A stretch of DNA of 64,000 nt from Trichoplax sp. H2 (lineage: Eukaryota; Placozoa; Uniplacotomia; Trichoplacea): positions 1-64,000 of the forward strand of contig NOWV01000034.1 of assembly GCA_003344405.1 (NCBI GenBank). Reading direction: 5' to 3'. A model generated the notes under the pieces. It was not told where the DNA came from. It was given only the letters and a program-made list of their open reading frames with translations, and searched no databases. This document shows, in pieces, positions 14,645 through 25,297 of the stretch (position 1 is its first letter; each line of letters starts with the position of its first letter). The position numbers were made by a program, and so were the translations under genes.

Positions 14645-15337
14645 GTATAATCCATTTATATAGATTAGTAAACAGCCATATATTAATTTCAGCCTCTAAA
14701 TATAGCGTTGTGAAAGCAATTAATTGGCCCAGAGCCAGTTACAATTTTTGAACTACAGTTGCGATCATGAACCGACTAATACAAAACTATGAGATAAATA
14801 ACATCGCGGTACTCTATTGAATTGGAGGACAAGATCTTCATTATCCTAATCAAATGTGCTATTTATAATTTTAAACTGCCATATAACAGCAAGAAATCCG
14901 AACCTCGATTTCAATTTTGATGATCTTAAAAACTTACTGACAACCATAGAGCCAATAAAAACTCAATCGCAAAATAAATTTTAGCTATTTTCTCTGCCAT
15001 TTTAGTCATTGTTATGCAATTATCAGCTAATTTTATTATATCGACTTGGATAGCTTCATTATATAATGAAATGTAATATGTAGAAATCAAGCTAAAAATT
15101 TCTAACAAACTTTGATTCTACTTTCTTGGTACTTTGGTCGACTTAACGAAACTTTGACACCTAATAAAGATTGAGTAAATAATCGATCAACAATTTATTC
15201 AGAAAAATGTGAGAGAGATAGATCAAAGCAACTTTCCAAATACTTAATTCTAAGTATTACAAGTGAAGAAATAAAAAAAAAAAACAGAAGTGAAACTTCA
15301 ACGACCAAACAACCTAACAAAAAGAAGAACGTTTTCA
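14645..15337. repeat. second-haplotype copy joining blocks A and B
   Basis: Bases 14645-14851 repeat 10877-11083, and 14851-15337 repeat 14139-14624. The junction reads TATCCTAATC/AAATGTGC with no intervening material. From 15338 onward the sequence is unique and continues to the right. Confidence 0.87.
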
Positions 15338-17327
15338 CTTATAACAATTCGACATCGAAGGTCTTTAGAATTCAACAAGTTCTTTCAAGAATTTTCTTTT
15401 ACTCTCTACTCTAAATTTTCTAATTAAAATTCGAATTTTATAAAAATAACATAATCGCTTATTAAAAATTTTAGATGACAGTTATGACTACTTTTCTGAC
15501 ATTAGTACTGACAGCTGATGTTTTATTTTGATGAAGTTGTACGGTAACTGTACGATTATAACCTACATTACAGTACTTTACTGTCATGTTGTAAATCCCC
15601 TTTCTATACGGATAAGGCTTTGTTACCGAGTCAAATTCATTTACAATTCCAATATGAATAAGAGTGTAGTCCATCAACTCTTTTCATTTATCAACTATAA
15701 GCTGATGAGGCCTAATTTTGGTATGGTGCATTAATTGTGCAATCATTCGACCTAATTAAGTCATTCGATAAAGAGTAATTTCTATATTCAGCTCTAATCT
15801 TATTATTACCATATATTTTCCATTCTCTACTTCCTTCTCTTTCATTTAAAAATTCATCTGATCATTTTTATTCTTCCGCGATCGATTTTACGCGTATTTC
15901 TCATTTATCATCTAATCATTGCCACAAGCAATAGGCTATCAGTTTATAGAATCTCTTGCATAAAAGACAATAAGATTCTTAAATCTGTAGCCTCCTTTTC
16001 TTCTAATATTTCTCATGGTCGGGACTACTATTATAATGTCATTGTCTAATTTGTACCCACTCACATTGATCTACACAGCATTAAGATTTGCCCATAAAAA
16101 AAGATAGCACATCATTATCGGGTTTCTATTGCTGCGATGATACCATAAAAATAATTATGAAATTTATAAAAAAGATTGATGTAAATTAAGGCATTAAGGT
16201 AGGGGAATAAACCATCTCTCCCAACCATGATCGTAAACTAATTCCATAAGCTCTACGAAATAATAAGCAAAAGTTTACCTTAGTGAATTACAAGTTTAAG
16301 CCTTGAAAGATAGGCAGCAAATCATGCTTCCTTTATAATACCAATTCTGTAAACATCTTTCAATGATCACCAGAATTGTCATGTGACTAAAATTGCAAGC
16401 AGAATAGTAAGAGTAAGATCTCATGTTTCCGTTATCGCGAAAATGTACTGTATAGAACTCCTTAAAACCGTCGCCAAAAATAGACATTGGACTATAATTT
16501 AATCATAACAGGAACAGTACTTCATGATATTTCCGCTTTTACGATACATATATTCCATGAAAGTTCCATGAAGTTATGATAAAGAGTTAATATCGGACCA
16601 TAATGACTGAAACATGAATGGATAAAATATCATGTTTCTGCTGCTATGACAAGCTAATTACATAAAACCGGACCAAGTCATAACAAAGAATTGATATCAG
16701 GCTATGAATACAAGCATAAATGAAGGAATAGTGTATCAGACTATACTCGCATATCTATTATATTATAAGGGACAAACAAGCTCAATAAAACTTAGAAAAC
16801 TATGGCTAAAGGTAATATCAGAAGTATTGATGTATTATTTTATAAATCAGAGTAATTTCATCCGCTATATAACAATATCATTATCACGTTAAAATTCCAT
16901 AAGTAAAATGTGAGAAATCAATAAATTTTGATGTTGATACAAAGAACTGTACTGAGCTTAACTCAGGTGTAGACTAAGTCACGTATTCAGAGTATTTTTT
17001 AATTAATCTCGCTATTGAGAAATAATGATTAAAAAATTATTGTACATTAATTTCTAAGGTATAAATTAGCCTACGGCAAATGGTTGTTAATAATATAAAC
17101 TGTTGGTACGTGGTTTCGTCATTTTCTATCATATTCTCGTACACGAAAACATGAGAAAATAAATCAAGCCCTCGGCTATATCACTGTTTGCTGTCTATTC
17201 TGTTCGTATTTTTCGCTTAAAAAGTAGCGACATTTCCTACTGACTCACAAAGTTTCCTTTCCCCGCGCTAAACTCAACTTTAAATTTTCGTTAGTTAAAT
17301 GAAAATAAATAGTAATGATCAATATTG

Positions 17328-17890
17328 AACACTGTTACGGCATTGCCTTGTCATTAGGATAGTTTAATTAGTACAGTAGCAGCTAGTATGGAGAATATCC
17401 ATATTTGTAGTGCTAGGTAGATAAGTAATGCCTTAACTGGATGTTGTTTGTAATAGTTCATTACATATTTGATATTGATTGTTATTGTGTGATAGATAAT
17501 AGTAAGATGATTGAAGTTCTAGTTGATGATAGTTGAATTAGATAACCTAGGAGCAGCTTAGATTAAGATTAAGTATGAGTAAGAGCTTCAGAATATTTAC
17601 TGATAGAAAAGCTATGTAAGGAACATCTCAGTTCGAGATGTTTCTCCTAGTAAGGTATAATAATAATACTGTAGTTGTTTACAAATTAGACGGTTCCTAC
17701 ATAAACGGGAACATTTGAGTTGAGTGGTGTGGTAAAAAGTTGTAGATGTATCTTTGCTAATAAAAGTTTCATCTTTACAGTATTTTGCCTTGTGTGTTTA
17801 ACGTTAAGTAAAAGGACGTTTAAGTTAGTAGCTACTTACAGACTTTTACTGTATGTTACCTTGTCGCAGAAGTGAAATTGCGACAAACAC
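17328..17890 (+). mobile_element. solo LTR 1 of an LTR retrotransposon, with AACAC target-site duplication
   Basis: The element spans 17333-17885 (553 bp). It starts TGTTACGG and ends TTGCGACA, giving TG...CA termini. AACAC lies directly before (17328-17332) and after (17886-17890), a 5-bp target-site duplication. The right end is a hairpin, TTGTCGCA...TGCGACAA. Inside are an AT-rich TATAATAATAATA stretch near 17656 and AATAAA at 17759, the usual LTR promoter and poly(A) arrangement. A second inverted repeat, AACATCTC...GAGATGTT, lies near 17626. No internal coding region or second LTR follows, so this is a recombination-derived solo LTR. The TGTYACGG start suggests a Ty3/gypsy-like element, by inference only. 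Confidence 0.8.
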
Positions 17891-19523
17891 GTAAATCAAC
17901 AAATATCTGTTTAATATTATCAGAATGTTGCTTTTTACTAGATCCTATTTCAATGTAGCCTAACAACTTTCCAAGCAGTAGGTAAATCGGAATCAGTTCT
18001 GTAGATATTCGTATTATACTTTACCAAGATGCGAAGAGTGGATAGCAGAATCGCTCTATATGATGATATTGTCAATTGCATTTAAATTATGAACGTACTA
18101 TCTTCTGTATAGATTAATAGTAAAACAGAGGAGAAACATCATAGAAAAAGGATTACATTCAGCTATAATTTACATTATTATAACAAACTAGGATTAAAGT
18201 CAGTTCTTAAAACTATGAGCATAGACGTATTAGTTAGTATGATTGATACTTTGAAATACGTGAGTAATACCTAACAAGATTTAACTTAAACGTGTAATTC
18301 TAGACGTTATACGGTGTATTAAAAGAAACTAATATAACTGTAAAGGCAAATAAATGAATCCTAAATTTTATAGCGTCATATAGACAGTGATGCTATGACA
18401 TTGTTCCCGGTCAAAGGTAATCATGTTGCTCATGGCATCGAAACACCCCTAAAATATGACTAATTATTACGTTAATTATTAAAAGACTATTAACAATGTG
18501 ACATAGCAAAACAAAAAATGATCGATTCTCAAATTGAATAGCATTCTGATCAACGATAGCCATGCAAAATCAATTATATGCGCTTAAGATGGGCTTTTTA
18601 TTCTTTATTCCTAAATTATTAGAGATATTGAACAGTATTAAAAAATAACTGCGATTATTCAATCGACGGTATCACCATGAATACGATTGATTACTAGAAA
18701 CAACAAATCTGACGATATTTTAATTACATTCAAATAAGCACGACAATTTACATGCAGAGCAAGTTCAGAGCTATTGTACATCCAAAGGGAAAGAAATTTA
18801 AATTACCTGTATGCGATACCGTACTTCAAGGCCTCTGAACTCTTATGTAAAAATATGTTGGGATATACAAATACGCGAGTTATAAATAACATGCCAACTT
18901 AGCTCTGATATATCATTCTATCAATTTTAGTTGTGGTACAAAAATCAATTCTAATACTCAGGCGATATTATAAAGGTGATCGCAAAGCAACATTGTTGAG
19001 CTCCCGTTATGACTCTATCTCAATAGCTAATTTTAAAACAATGATCATCAAATAAAATCAATCCAGATCTTCATTCTATTACTGATAATACTCTGAATGG
19101 TTGCATTCATTTTTCAATCTAACGTAAAAGTGATTCTAAATACTAAATTACAGAATAAAAGAAATCAAATATGGCTTAAACACTCTCAGTATCGGCTTTT
19201 AATGTAATACTGTTTGTTCCTATCGTACAAATAAATGTAGTCAAAATAGACTCATGCCTGGTCTGTATGCATAATTAATAATGATTTGAAAGCTTAGAAT
19301 TTTAACTTACGCAAAAAATGGAAAAGGCATTATTAAGAGACCGTCATAATGCTATAACGAAAATAACAAGGTTAACCAAATCCGCATTACTTATTTTATT
19401 CGCACTCATAACTTTAATTGTGATTATACAATTATAATAACTATCACATAATTACATTTAATAAATCACTAGCTAGATTGACTTATACGCTATAACTAAT
19501 ATTATTCATTATTATTTCATCTA

Positions 19524-19758
19524 TCAACATGCTTATCCAATTTAAATATCTTCTTCTAACGCATATTCTAATTATTGTTAGTTTTAATACTGGTCATATA
19601 GCCAAAACTTATTCTAGATCGGCAAGTATCATTAACGAAACTCGCTATTTTATCGAAGTACTATGCAAAGAGTAGATCAAAACCTCTATTCCACCATACA
19701 TTTAATCTCTAATCTTAGAACCTGCCCCTTAACAAATTTATTAATTCTACACGAGACC
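19524..19758. repeat. false-duplication block C, first copy (matches 20233-20467)
   Basis: These 235 bases recur at 20233-20467, immediately right of the second gap, with a single obvious substitution. After the copies the two sequences diverge abruptly: 19759 onward reads AATACCATGG while 20468 onward reads TATATATAGT. This again looks like overlapping haplotype contigs, here with structurally different continuations. Confidence 0.85.
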
Positions 19759-19878
19759 AATACCATGGCTAAGACTATTCAGTATTTTATCACAGCGTCA
19801 GTTATACGTATGTATAAATAAAAAATCATAGATGTTAAAAATCTTTCTTCCGCCACTTAATATAGTCACGAAAGAAAT

Positions 19879-20212
19879 TGTCACAACTCTCACTTGTGGC
19901 AAAGGAAAGTAAAGAACTCTAGTGTAGTTACTTAAAACTTGGGCTATTTCTCCCAGTATTTTCAGTTTCTATGAGAGAAGTATTTGAGAACTCGATTTCT
20001 CGGCTGATCTCCACAGACAACTGGCTAATTATTACACTATTCTTCACGATATGAGTCTTGCCGTTTATTGAGCAATTACTTTCTTTATTCTACAAACACA
20101 CGCGCTTAAATAGGTTTCTACAGTGAATTCCAATATTAACGAGTGAGAATTCATGCTTTACAAGTTACATTAATTAGTATAATACCATTACTAAATATAC
20201 ATGTCGATATTC
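19879..20212 (-). mobile_element. probable third LTR, minus orientation, cut off by the gap
   Basis: Read on the minus strand, this segment ends CCTTTGCCACAAGTGAGAG then TTGTGACA, the same hairpin layout as the right ends of the two complete LTRs (CCTTGTCRCA...TGYGACA). TTTATT (AATAAA on the minus strand) occurs at about 20055, at a spacing like the poly(A) signals in the other two. The other end is missing because the contig stops at 20212, so no target duplication can be tested. Confidence 0.4.
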
Positions 20213-20232
20213 NNNNNNNNNNNNNNNNNNNN
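20213..20232. other. assembly gap (20 N)
   Basis: Second 20-N placeholder gap. The sequence on its right repeats 19524-19758. The contig on its left seems to end within an LTR-like segment, a plausible cause of the break. Confidence 0.97.
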
Positions 20233-20467
20233 TCAACATGCTTATCCAATTTAAATATCTTCTTCTAACGCATATTCTAATTATTGTTAGTTTTAATACT
20301 GGTCATATAGCCAAAACTTATTCTAGATCGGCAAGTATCATTAACGAAACTCGCTATTTTATCGAAGTACTATGCAAAGAGTAGATCAAAATCTCTATTC
20401 CACCATACATTTAATCTCTAATCTTAGAACCTGCCCCTTAACAAATTTATTAATTCTACACGAGACC
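20233..20467. repeat. false-duplication block C, second copy
   Basis: Repeats 19524-19758 over its whole length. See the first copy for the divergence point. Confidence 0.85.
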
Positions 20468-21514
20468 TATATATAGTTAACATCATTCTTAGTCTGAGTT
20501 TAATCGAAATACCATTATTATAAAGGTGAAGAACCTTCTCTATCAGATCTTTTAGGCACTGGTTTCAGTAATTTTCTCATAACTCGAAAAGTTGGATAAT
20601 TCGTCCTCCAGATCAACATATACAGCTAATAAAACACGCACTTTCATTGGAGCACCACACTAATATTAATTAAAATCTCTTTCTATCGATACCAGATTGA
20701 TAAATAATTAAATAATTACTTAGCTTATCCCAATAGATATAAAGAGACTAAAACGCTTAAAAAAATATTCGTCTACTTGCATAAATGAAATTCAATGGCT
20801 CCATAAATTTGAATAGTAACCCGATGCTATATTGAATCTCTCAGCTCCGCACCTTACTTTATTTTGTTAATTGAATAATGACAATCTCAATTCCGTGGGA
20901 AAGGAGAATGTTATGTACTTTTCCATCTTAACATAGCATTATTCAAAAAGTATTATGTTATTAGCAATAGAAAGCTTGGTGATTCTATAAAGTTAATATT
21001 AATCTTTGATCAAAATTAGATTAAAAGTAGATTAAAGCTTCTAATCATTCGAAAATTCCTCGATTTTGTTAATGTGAATTTTTCTCGTCTTCGTGTTGAG
21101 AAAATTATCAATCATTCACGTTATCATTTCAATGTCCATATAACCGGCTATAAATTGATTAGTCACTCTACCAGAATGAAAGAATGATATCCGTATTCTA
21201 TTTAAATCATTCTAATCATTTCTGACATGGAATTTAATAAGAGAAAATATAGACAAGCATCCTGTCGCTATTTTTCCGATAAGGAACGTCAATAATTGTA
21301 TGAATAGGATCATTTCCAATTCGTCTACTGTCTGTTTGATAAGGCGAAAAATAGACACAGAACCTGGGTATAATGATCAAACCAGTTATGAATAAGATGA
21401 AAATCCATTTTTAAAATCATCGATAGACATCTACAGCCATAAAATCCTCTAATAAATGTAGTTAAAATTCAAAAGATATCATGTTGATATTGCTAATAAA
21501 AAAGTAAACTAACA

Positions 21515-21521
21515 GCAGGTG
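21515..21521 (+). promoter_or_regulatory. GCAGGTG E-box upstream of bHLH 2
   Basis: GCAGGTG matches the GCAGSTG core preferred by Achaete-scute/E-protein dimers in other animals. It lies about 390 nt before the bHLH 2 start codon, within the same non-coding upstream stretch. Auto- or cross-regulation within the cluster is a reasonable but untested inference, since a 7-mer can occur by chance. Confidence 0.35.
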
Positions 21522-21727
21522 CAATTTTCTCTCTTTTGACTTGCTTTACTCTTTATTGGCGTACAATTGGCAATGCCAAGAAAAACTGTATTATCGTTTC
21601 TATCTTAAAATAATAGTAAAAAATAACAATAAAATTAAAAGAAATAAGAAAATGGATATTAACCAATAATTTGAATTAATTATATAACAATCACAGAATG
21701 AGTATGATTGAATAAATGAATCAATGT

Positions 21728-21745
21728 ATTGATCTATAGATCAAT
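21728..21745. promoter_or_regulatory. 18-bp perfect palindrome just upstream of the bHLH 2 TATA box
   Basis: ATTGATCTATAGATCAAT is a perfect inverted repeat ending 18 bp before the TATA box. Its position and symmetry suggest a dimeric-factor site in the core-proximal promoter, but no factor is assigned. Confidence 0.4.
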
Positions 21746-21762
21746 CGAGAGATGATGGAAGG

Positions 21763-21770
21763 TATAAAAG
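21763..21770 (+). promoter_or_regulatory. TATA box of bHLH 2
   Basis: TATAAAAG, a consensus TATA box, lies 141 nt before the ATG at 21911. This predicts transcription start near 21790-21800 and a 5' leader of about 110-120 nt without an intron. Confidence 0.6.
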
Positions 21771-21910
21771 GTACGACGAATGAACTCGTTTAGCCACTAC
21801 AATATAAATTATCACCTCCTGCGACTGGCAAATTTTGGGTATTAGACGATATTAAAGAAAGAAGACGACCATCTATTCAAGTCAGAGGATCAATCTATCA
21901 GTAATAATCT

Positions 21911-22462
21911 ATGTCTACTAATCCCATAGCAACAGTTTCTCCTCCATCGTCTTTAGCCATGGCAAAAATGAATAACGAAGGAGAATTACAGCCAGGGTAT
22001 AGCACAAGCAATCGCTATCGATTACAAGTGAATCCTAAAGATGCTCATAACAGTATAGATTCCTCACTTCTCACTTATCAAAACAACATCAACCACAACA
22101 ATAATATCCACTATCATCATAATAACAATAACAGTAATAATAATAATCATCATCATAATAACAACGATAGCGGCAGCCATGGTAAAAGGCAGCGAAGAGG
22201 CAATCATTATAAAAATATCAACCACCATGGAATCATGCATCGTCGGAAAGAAAAAGAACCAGAAATGGTAGAAAGAAGAAATGAACGAGAGAGAATGAGA
22301 GTTAGATTAGTCAATGATGCCTTTAAACTGTTACGAAGCCATATACCGGTCGATCCTCGTCAGAAGAAACTTTCAAAGGTCAATACTTTGCGCTTAGCTA
22401 TCCAATATATAAAATACCTACAACGATTAATTGAAACCAACCCTCAACCCCAGTCATCATGA
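21911..22462 (+). CDS. Achaete-scute-like bHLH transcription factor (copy 2), Asn/His-rich
   Basis: Intronless 183-residue protein. The bHLH domain is at ~121-174: basic ERRNERERMRV, helix 1 RLVNDAFKLLRSHIPV, loop DPRQKKLSKVNTLR, helix 2 LAIQYIKYLQRLIE. It shares RRNERER, LSKV.TLR and A..YI..L with the neighbouring bHLH genes, so it is placed in the Achaete-scute-like group. The protein ends a few residues after helix 2, as many ASCL proteins do. Residues ~58-87 are almost all Asn and His (AAC/AAT/CAT/CAC codons), a homopolymer-like tract that probably varies in length between individuals. A Lys/Arg-rich run (KRQRRG, RRKEKEP) precedes the domain and may act as nuclear localisation signal. A TATA box lies 141 nt upstream. 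Confidence 0.87.
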   Translation: MSTNPIATVSPPSSLAMAKMNNEGELQPGYSTSNRYRLQVNPKDAHNSIDSSLLTYQNNINHNNNIHYHHNNNNSNNNNHHHNNNDSGSHGKRQRRGNHYKNINHHGIMHRRKEKEPEMVERRNERERMRVRLVNDAFKLLRSHIPVDPRQKKLSKVNTLRLAIQYIKYLQRLIETNPQPQSS

Positions 22463-24845
22463 CAATATAATTCGGCTTGCAGTTAAAGAAGTAGCGTGTA
22501 AGCTTGGTTTTATTACGTCAATACGCTAAAGTCAGTTATGTAATCCATACTCGTAAAATATTTATCTCAATCAATTAATTTTAACTCTCATCGACTACCT
22601 ACATGACAGTACGTGTATAATCTTAATAGATTAATCCTATCCTTGCTATACTGAATATATGTACTCTGTCATAATGACACCAATCCCACCATATTTATTT
22701 TAATTTTAAAAAATTAGATTAATGTATGTAGTCGAAATAAATCTAACTAGTTTACGTTAATGGATGATGTTACTTGCGTTTCTACTTAAAGATACCAAAT
22801 TAATCTTCGGTTTGATATCGTATAGAATTGTATAATTATTAACAAGAAGCCCCAATCAATTCATATCCTTTCATCCAAGTGAATAACTAGCGGTCTAACC
22901 TTCAATTATTCAACTCATACTTTTCGATCAAATTATAGTTACCTTAACTCTGTAAATCCCAACATGATTAATTAATACGCTATTCAACAAAGCTTTTTAC
23001 AATTTAATATGTCACGATCTCTTAATGCTTATAGCCAAATTTTTAGCTAATAAAGTACTCTATTTGCTTCGAAATCAGGGTTTAAGTTAAGGAAATTCTA
23101 GGTAATTTAGTACTAAACATATGGATTTCAATGAGCAAAATCAAGCCAATTTCATATCATATCAAAACTTGCCTGTACTGCATTATCAATCACTAATCTT
23201 ATCTAACACTTACTACTTTACTATAGAATACGGTATACATAAATATCAATGACAGACGGTAAGACGAAATTATCTACCAAGGTTAATTAAGAACTTCATT
23301 TCCATTTTAATATTACTGCAGTATCTAATAAGTTAATATCACCGTAGCATAACGCGTACATACAAAATTTGGTTAAAAAAATGTGTTTCATCTATAGCTA
23401 ATTTCAATCTTTAAAGTTAATATCCTTAGAGATTAATTATAACAATTAAAAACAGTATTACTGTTATTTATACGTTCATCATTCTACATCATACAAATGA
23501 TGTTTTTTTTCTAAATTATCTACCAATTAATTTGAACGTATTAGTGCAACATGTAAAATGGTGTAATTTCTCACCTTGTTACATGATATGGAATCAATCT
23601 GTAAATATACTCCAGTAGCTATGCTACTAATATCTAATTTATCTGCTACTAACTGTTTTGTTAATAAACGATGTTCAAAGACTGTTATAGTTCCAGGTAA
23701 TGCAAGAGATAACCTCTAAGCTCAATAAAATTAAAATCAATTCACAGCTTAATCTCATAAATTTTCGTATATCTGAAATAAACACTGTTCACAGTCGAAT
23801 AAGAGTAAGTTTTAAATGGGCTTAAATCGATGTAGAAGATTAGCTTCATTACTATTCTTCTAAATTAATGATTTCTATTACATTAACAATATAGGAACAA
23901 ACTGTAATGAACTTTCATAAATCTAAATCAGGAAAGAAGTGTGTGATTTTTATATTTTTAATTCATAATTAATATTATTTAGGGAATCTTTCGCATAATA
24001 ACACGTTGAAAAAAGTTTTATAAAATTGAATCTCTACATAAAATAAAAATTATCCTTTTCAAATTTATTAATTTCAGAGCACTATTGGCATTAGGATATA
24101 TTCTTATACACCTTACAAACTTCAATCATTGTTAAGTGCTACAGTTATTTTATTTCTTCCATATTTACCGATATTTATACTATTATTACTATAAATTAGG
24201 AGCACTGACATTATAAAATAAAATAAAAGTGTAAGCCCTACAAATTTTATTTGAACAAAACAGTAATATATGGCAAAAAAATTTCACCATCTTCCAAATT
24301 TAATTACTAATGATACATCGCCCATGTTTGATAGGTCATACTCATTAAATTAACTTAACTTAGTATTTCAGATTAATTGTGATCGCTATTCTACCATATT
24401 TAACCATCTTATAGTATCTATAAATCAGACATCCATCCTATATAGTATTAAGAAATTTCGGCGTTATAAATATATCACTATTAAGCTCTCAATCTTAACA
24501 AGTGAGTGTCACTTTACATCCTTAAATTGAACGCCTGGTTTAAATAAATACTATTTTTTTATAAACTTCATAATGAATGGTTTCAAATGGTCACTATCTA
24601 CAGAATTTAGATTATCTAGATTCTACGACAGCTTTAAAATCGTGAGTTACAATCTTATACCCTTTGTAGTAGCTTCAGCTAATTACAGAAGTAATTGAAG
24701 CAAGGTAGCATTAAGAATTAAAATAATTTACTAAGCTTATAAAGTAGTTTGATGATTGCTGAAGATGAAACAGTGTATTTATACTATTCGTTTTACGTGT
24801 GTATAAGGCCACAGTAGTCGGCTATATAAGGTGATGTTTTTGTGT
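22463..24845. other. non-coding stretch right of bHLH 2
   Basis: Very AT-rich, with no recognisable gene, splice-supported exon or element. The transcript end of bHLH 2 should lie in its first few hundred bases, but no single poly(A) signal stands out. Confidence 0.55.
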
Positions 24846-25297
24846 AATATTGTCACGGTACGAACTACCGTGAAGAAATAGCTATCTAAATTTGGTTAAT
24901 ATAATATAGTGATAATATATTACAACTAGTTACTTACAATAGGAATTACTCTAATTATAAATGTGTTACAGTAAATTTAATGCTGTGCTGCAATGTGCTC
25001 TGAAATGATTCTGTGAATGGACATATTGTAGTCCGACTGTAAAAAATTTGTTAGTAGATGTTCTCACCTAAGTATTTTTATATGATGACTCATGAATGTT
25101 AGCTACTGTAGAAGGGTATATAAGCCCGTCAGATAGTTGAATAAAGTAGTTCTCAATTATCTAGTTGAGTTTAACGTAGAATCAAAGGCGTCTAAATTCT
25201 TGTGAGGTAGTTAAGGGATACAGAATCCCGGAGACTATAGTAATTTAGAGATTTGTTTTACGTTATCCTTGTCACAAAGCTAGTTTGTGACAAATAT
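24846..25297 (+). mobile_element. solo LTR 2 of an LTR retrotransposon, with AATAT target-site duplication
   Basis: The element is 24851-25292 (442 bp). It starts TGTCACGG and ends TTTGTGACA, so the termini are inverted TGTCAC...GTGACA. AATAT precedes (24846-24850) and follows (25293-25297) it. The left end folds as TCACGGTA-CGAAC-TACCGTGA and the right end as TTGTCACAAA-GCTAG-TTTGTGACAA (perfect 8- and 10-bp stems). Inside, TATATAAG at 25117 and AATAAA at 25140 give the LTR promoter and poly(A) order. No primer-binding site, gag/pol or partner LTR was seen. End sequences resemble solo LTR 1, so both probably belong to one Ty3/gypsy-like family. Confidence 0.85.

Larger units (their letters stand above)
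8119..17327. other. long AT-rich intergenic stretch between bHLH 1 and the first solo LTR
   Basis: No recognisable gene. It contains an assembly gap at 14625-14644 with duplicated flanks (listed separately). Several 60-95 codon ORFs occur, for example at 9940-10221, 11021-11284 and 15471-15734, but they have low-complexity Ile/Asn/Lys composition and no splice support, as expected by chance at this base composition. Confidence 0.55.

Noticed and set aside
14214-15108. Two identical 60-codon minus-strand ORFs suggesting a duplicated gene
   Set aside because: They lie in the two copies of the haplotype duplication around gap 1. The peptide itself is low-GC and unremarkable.
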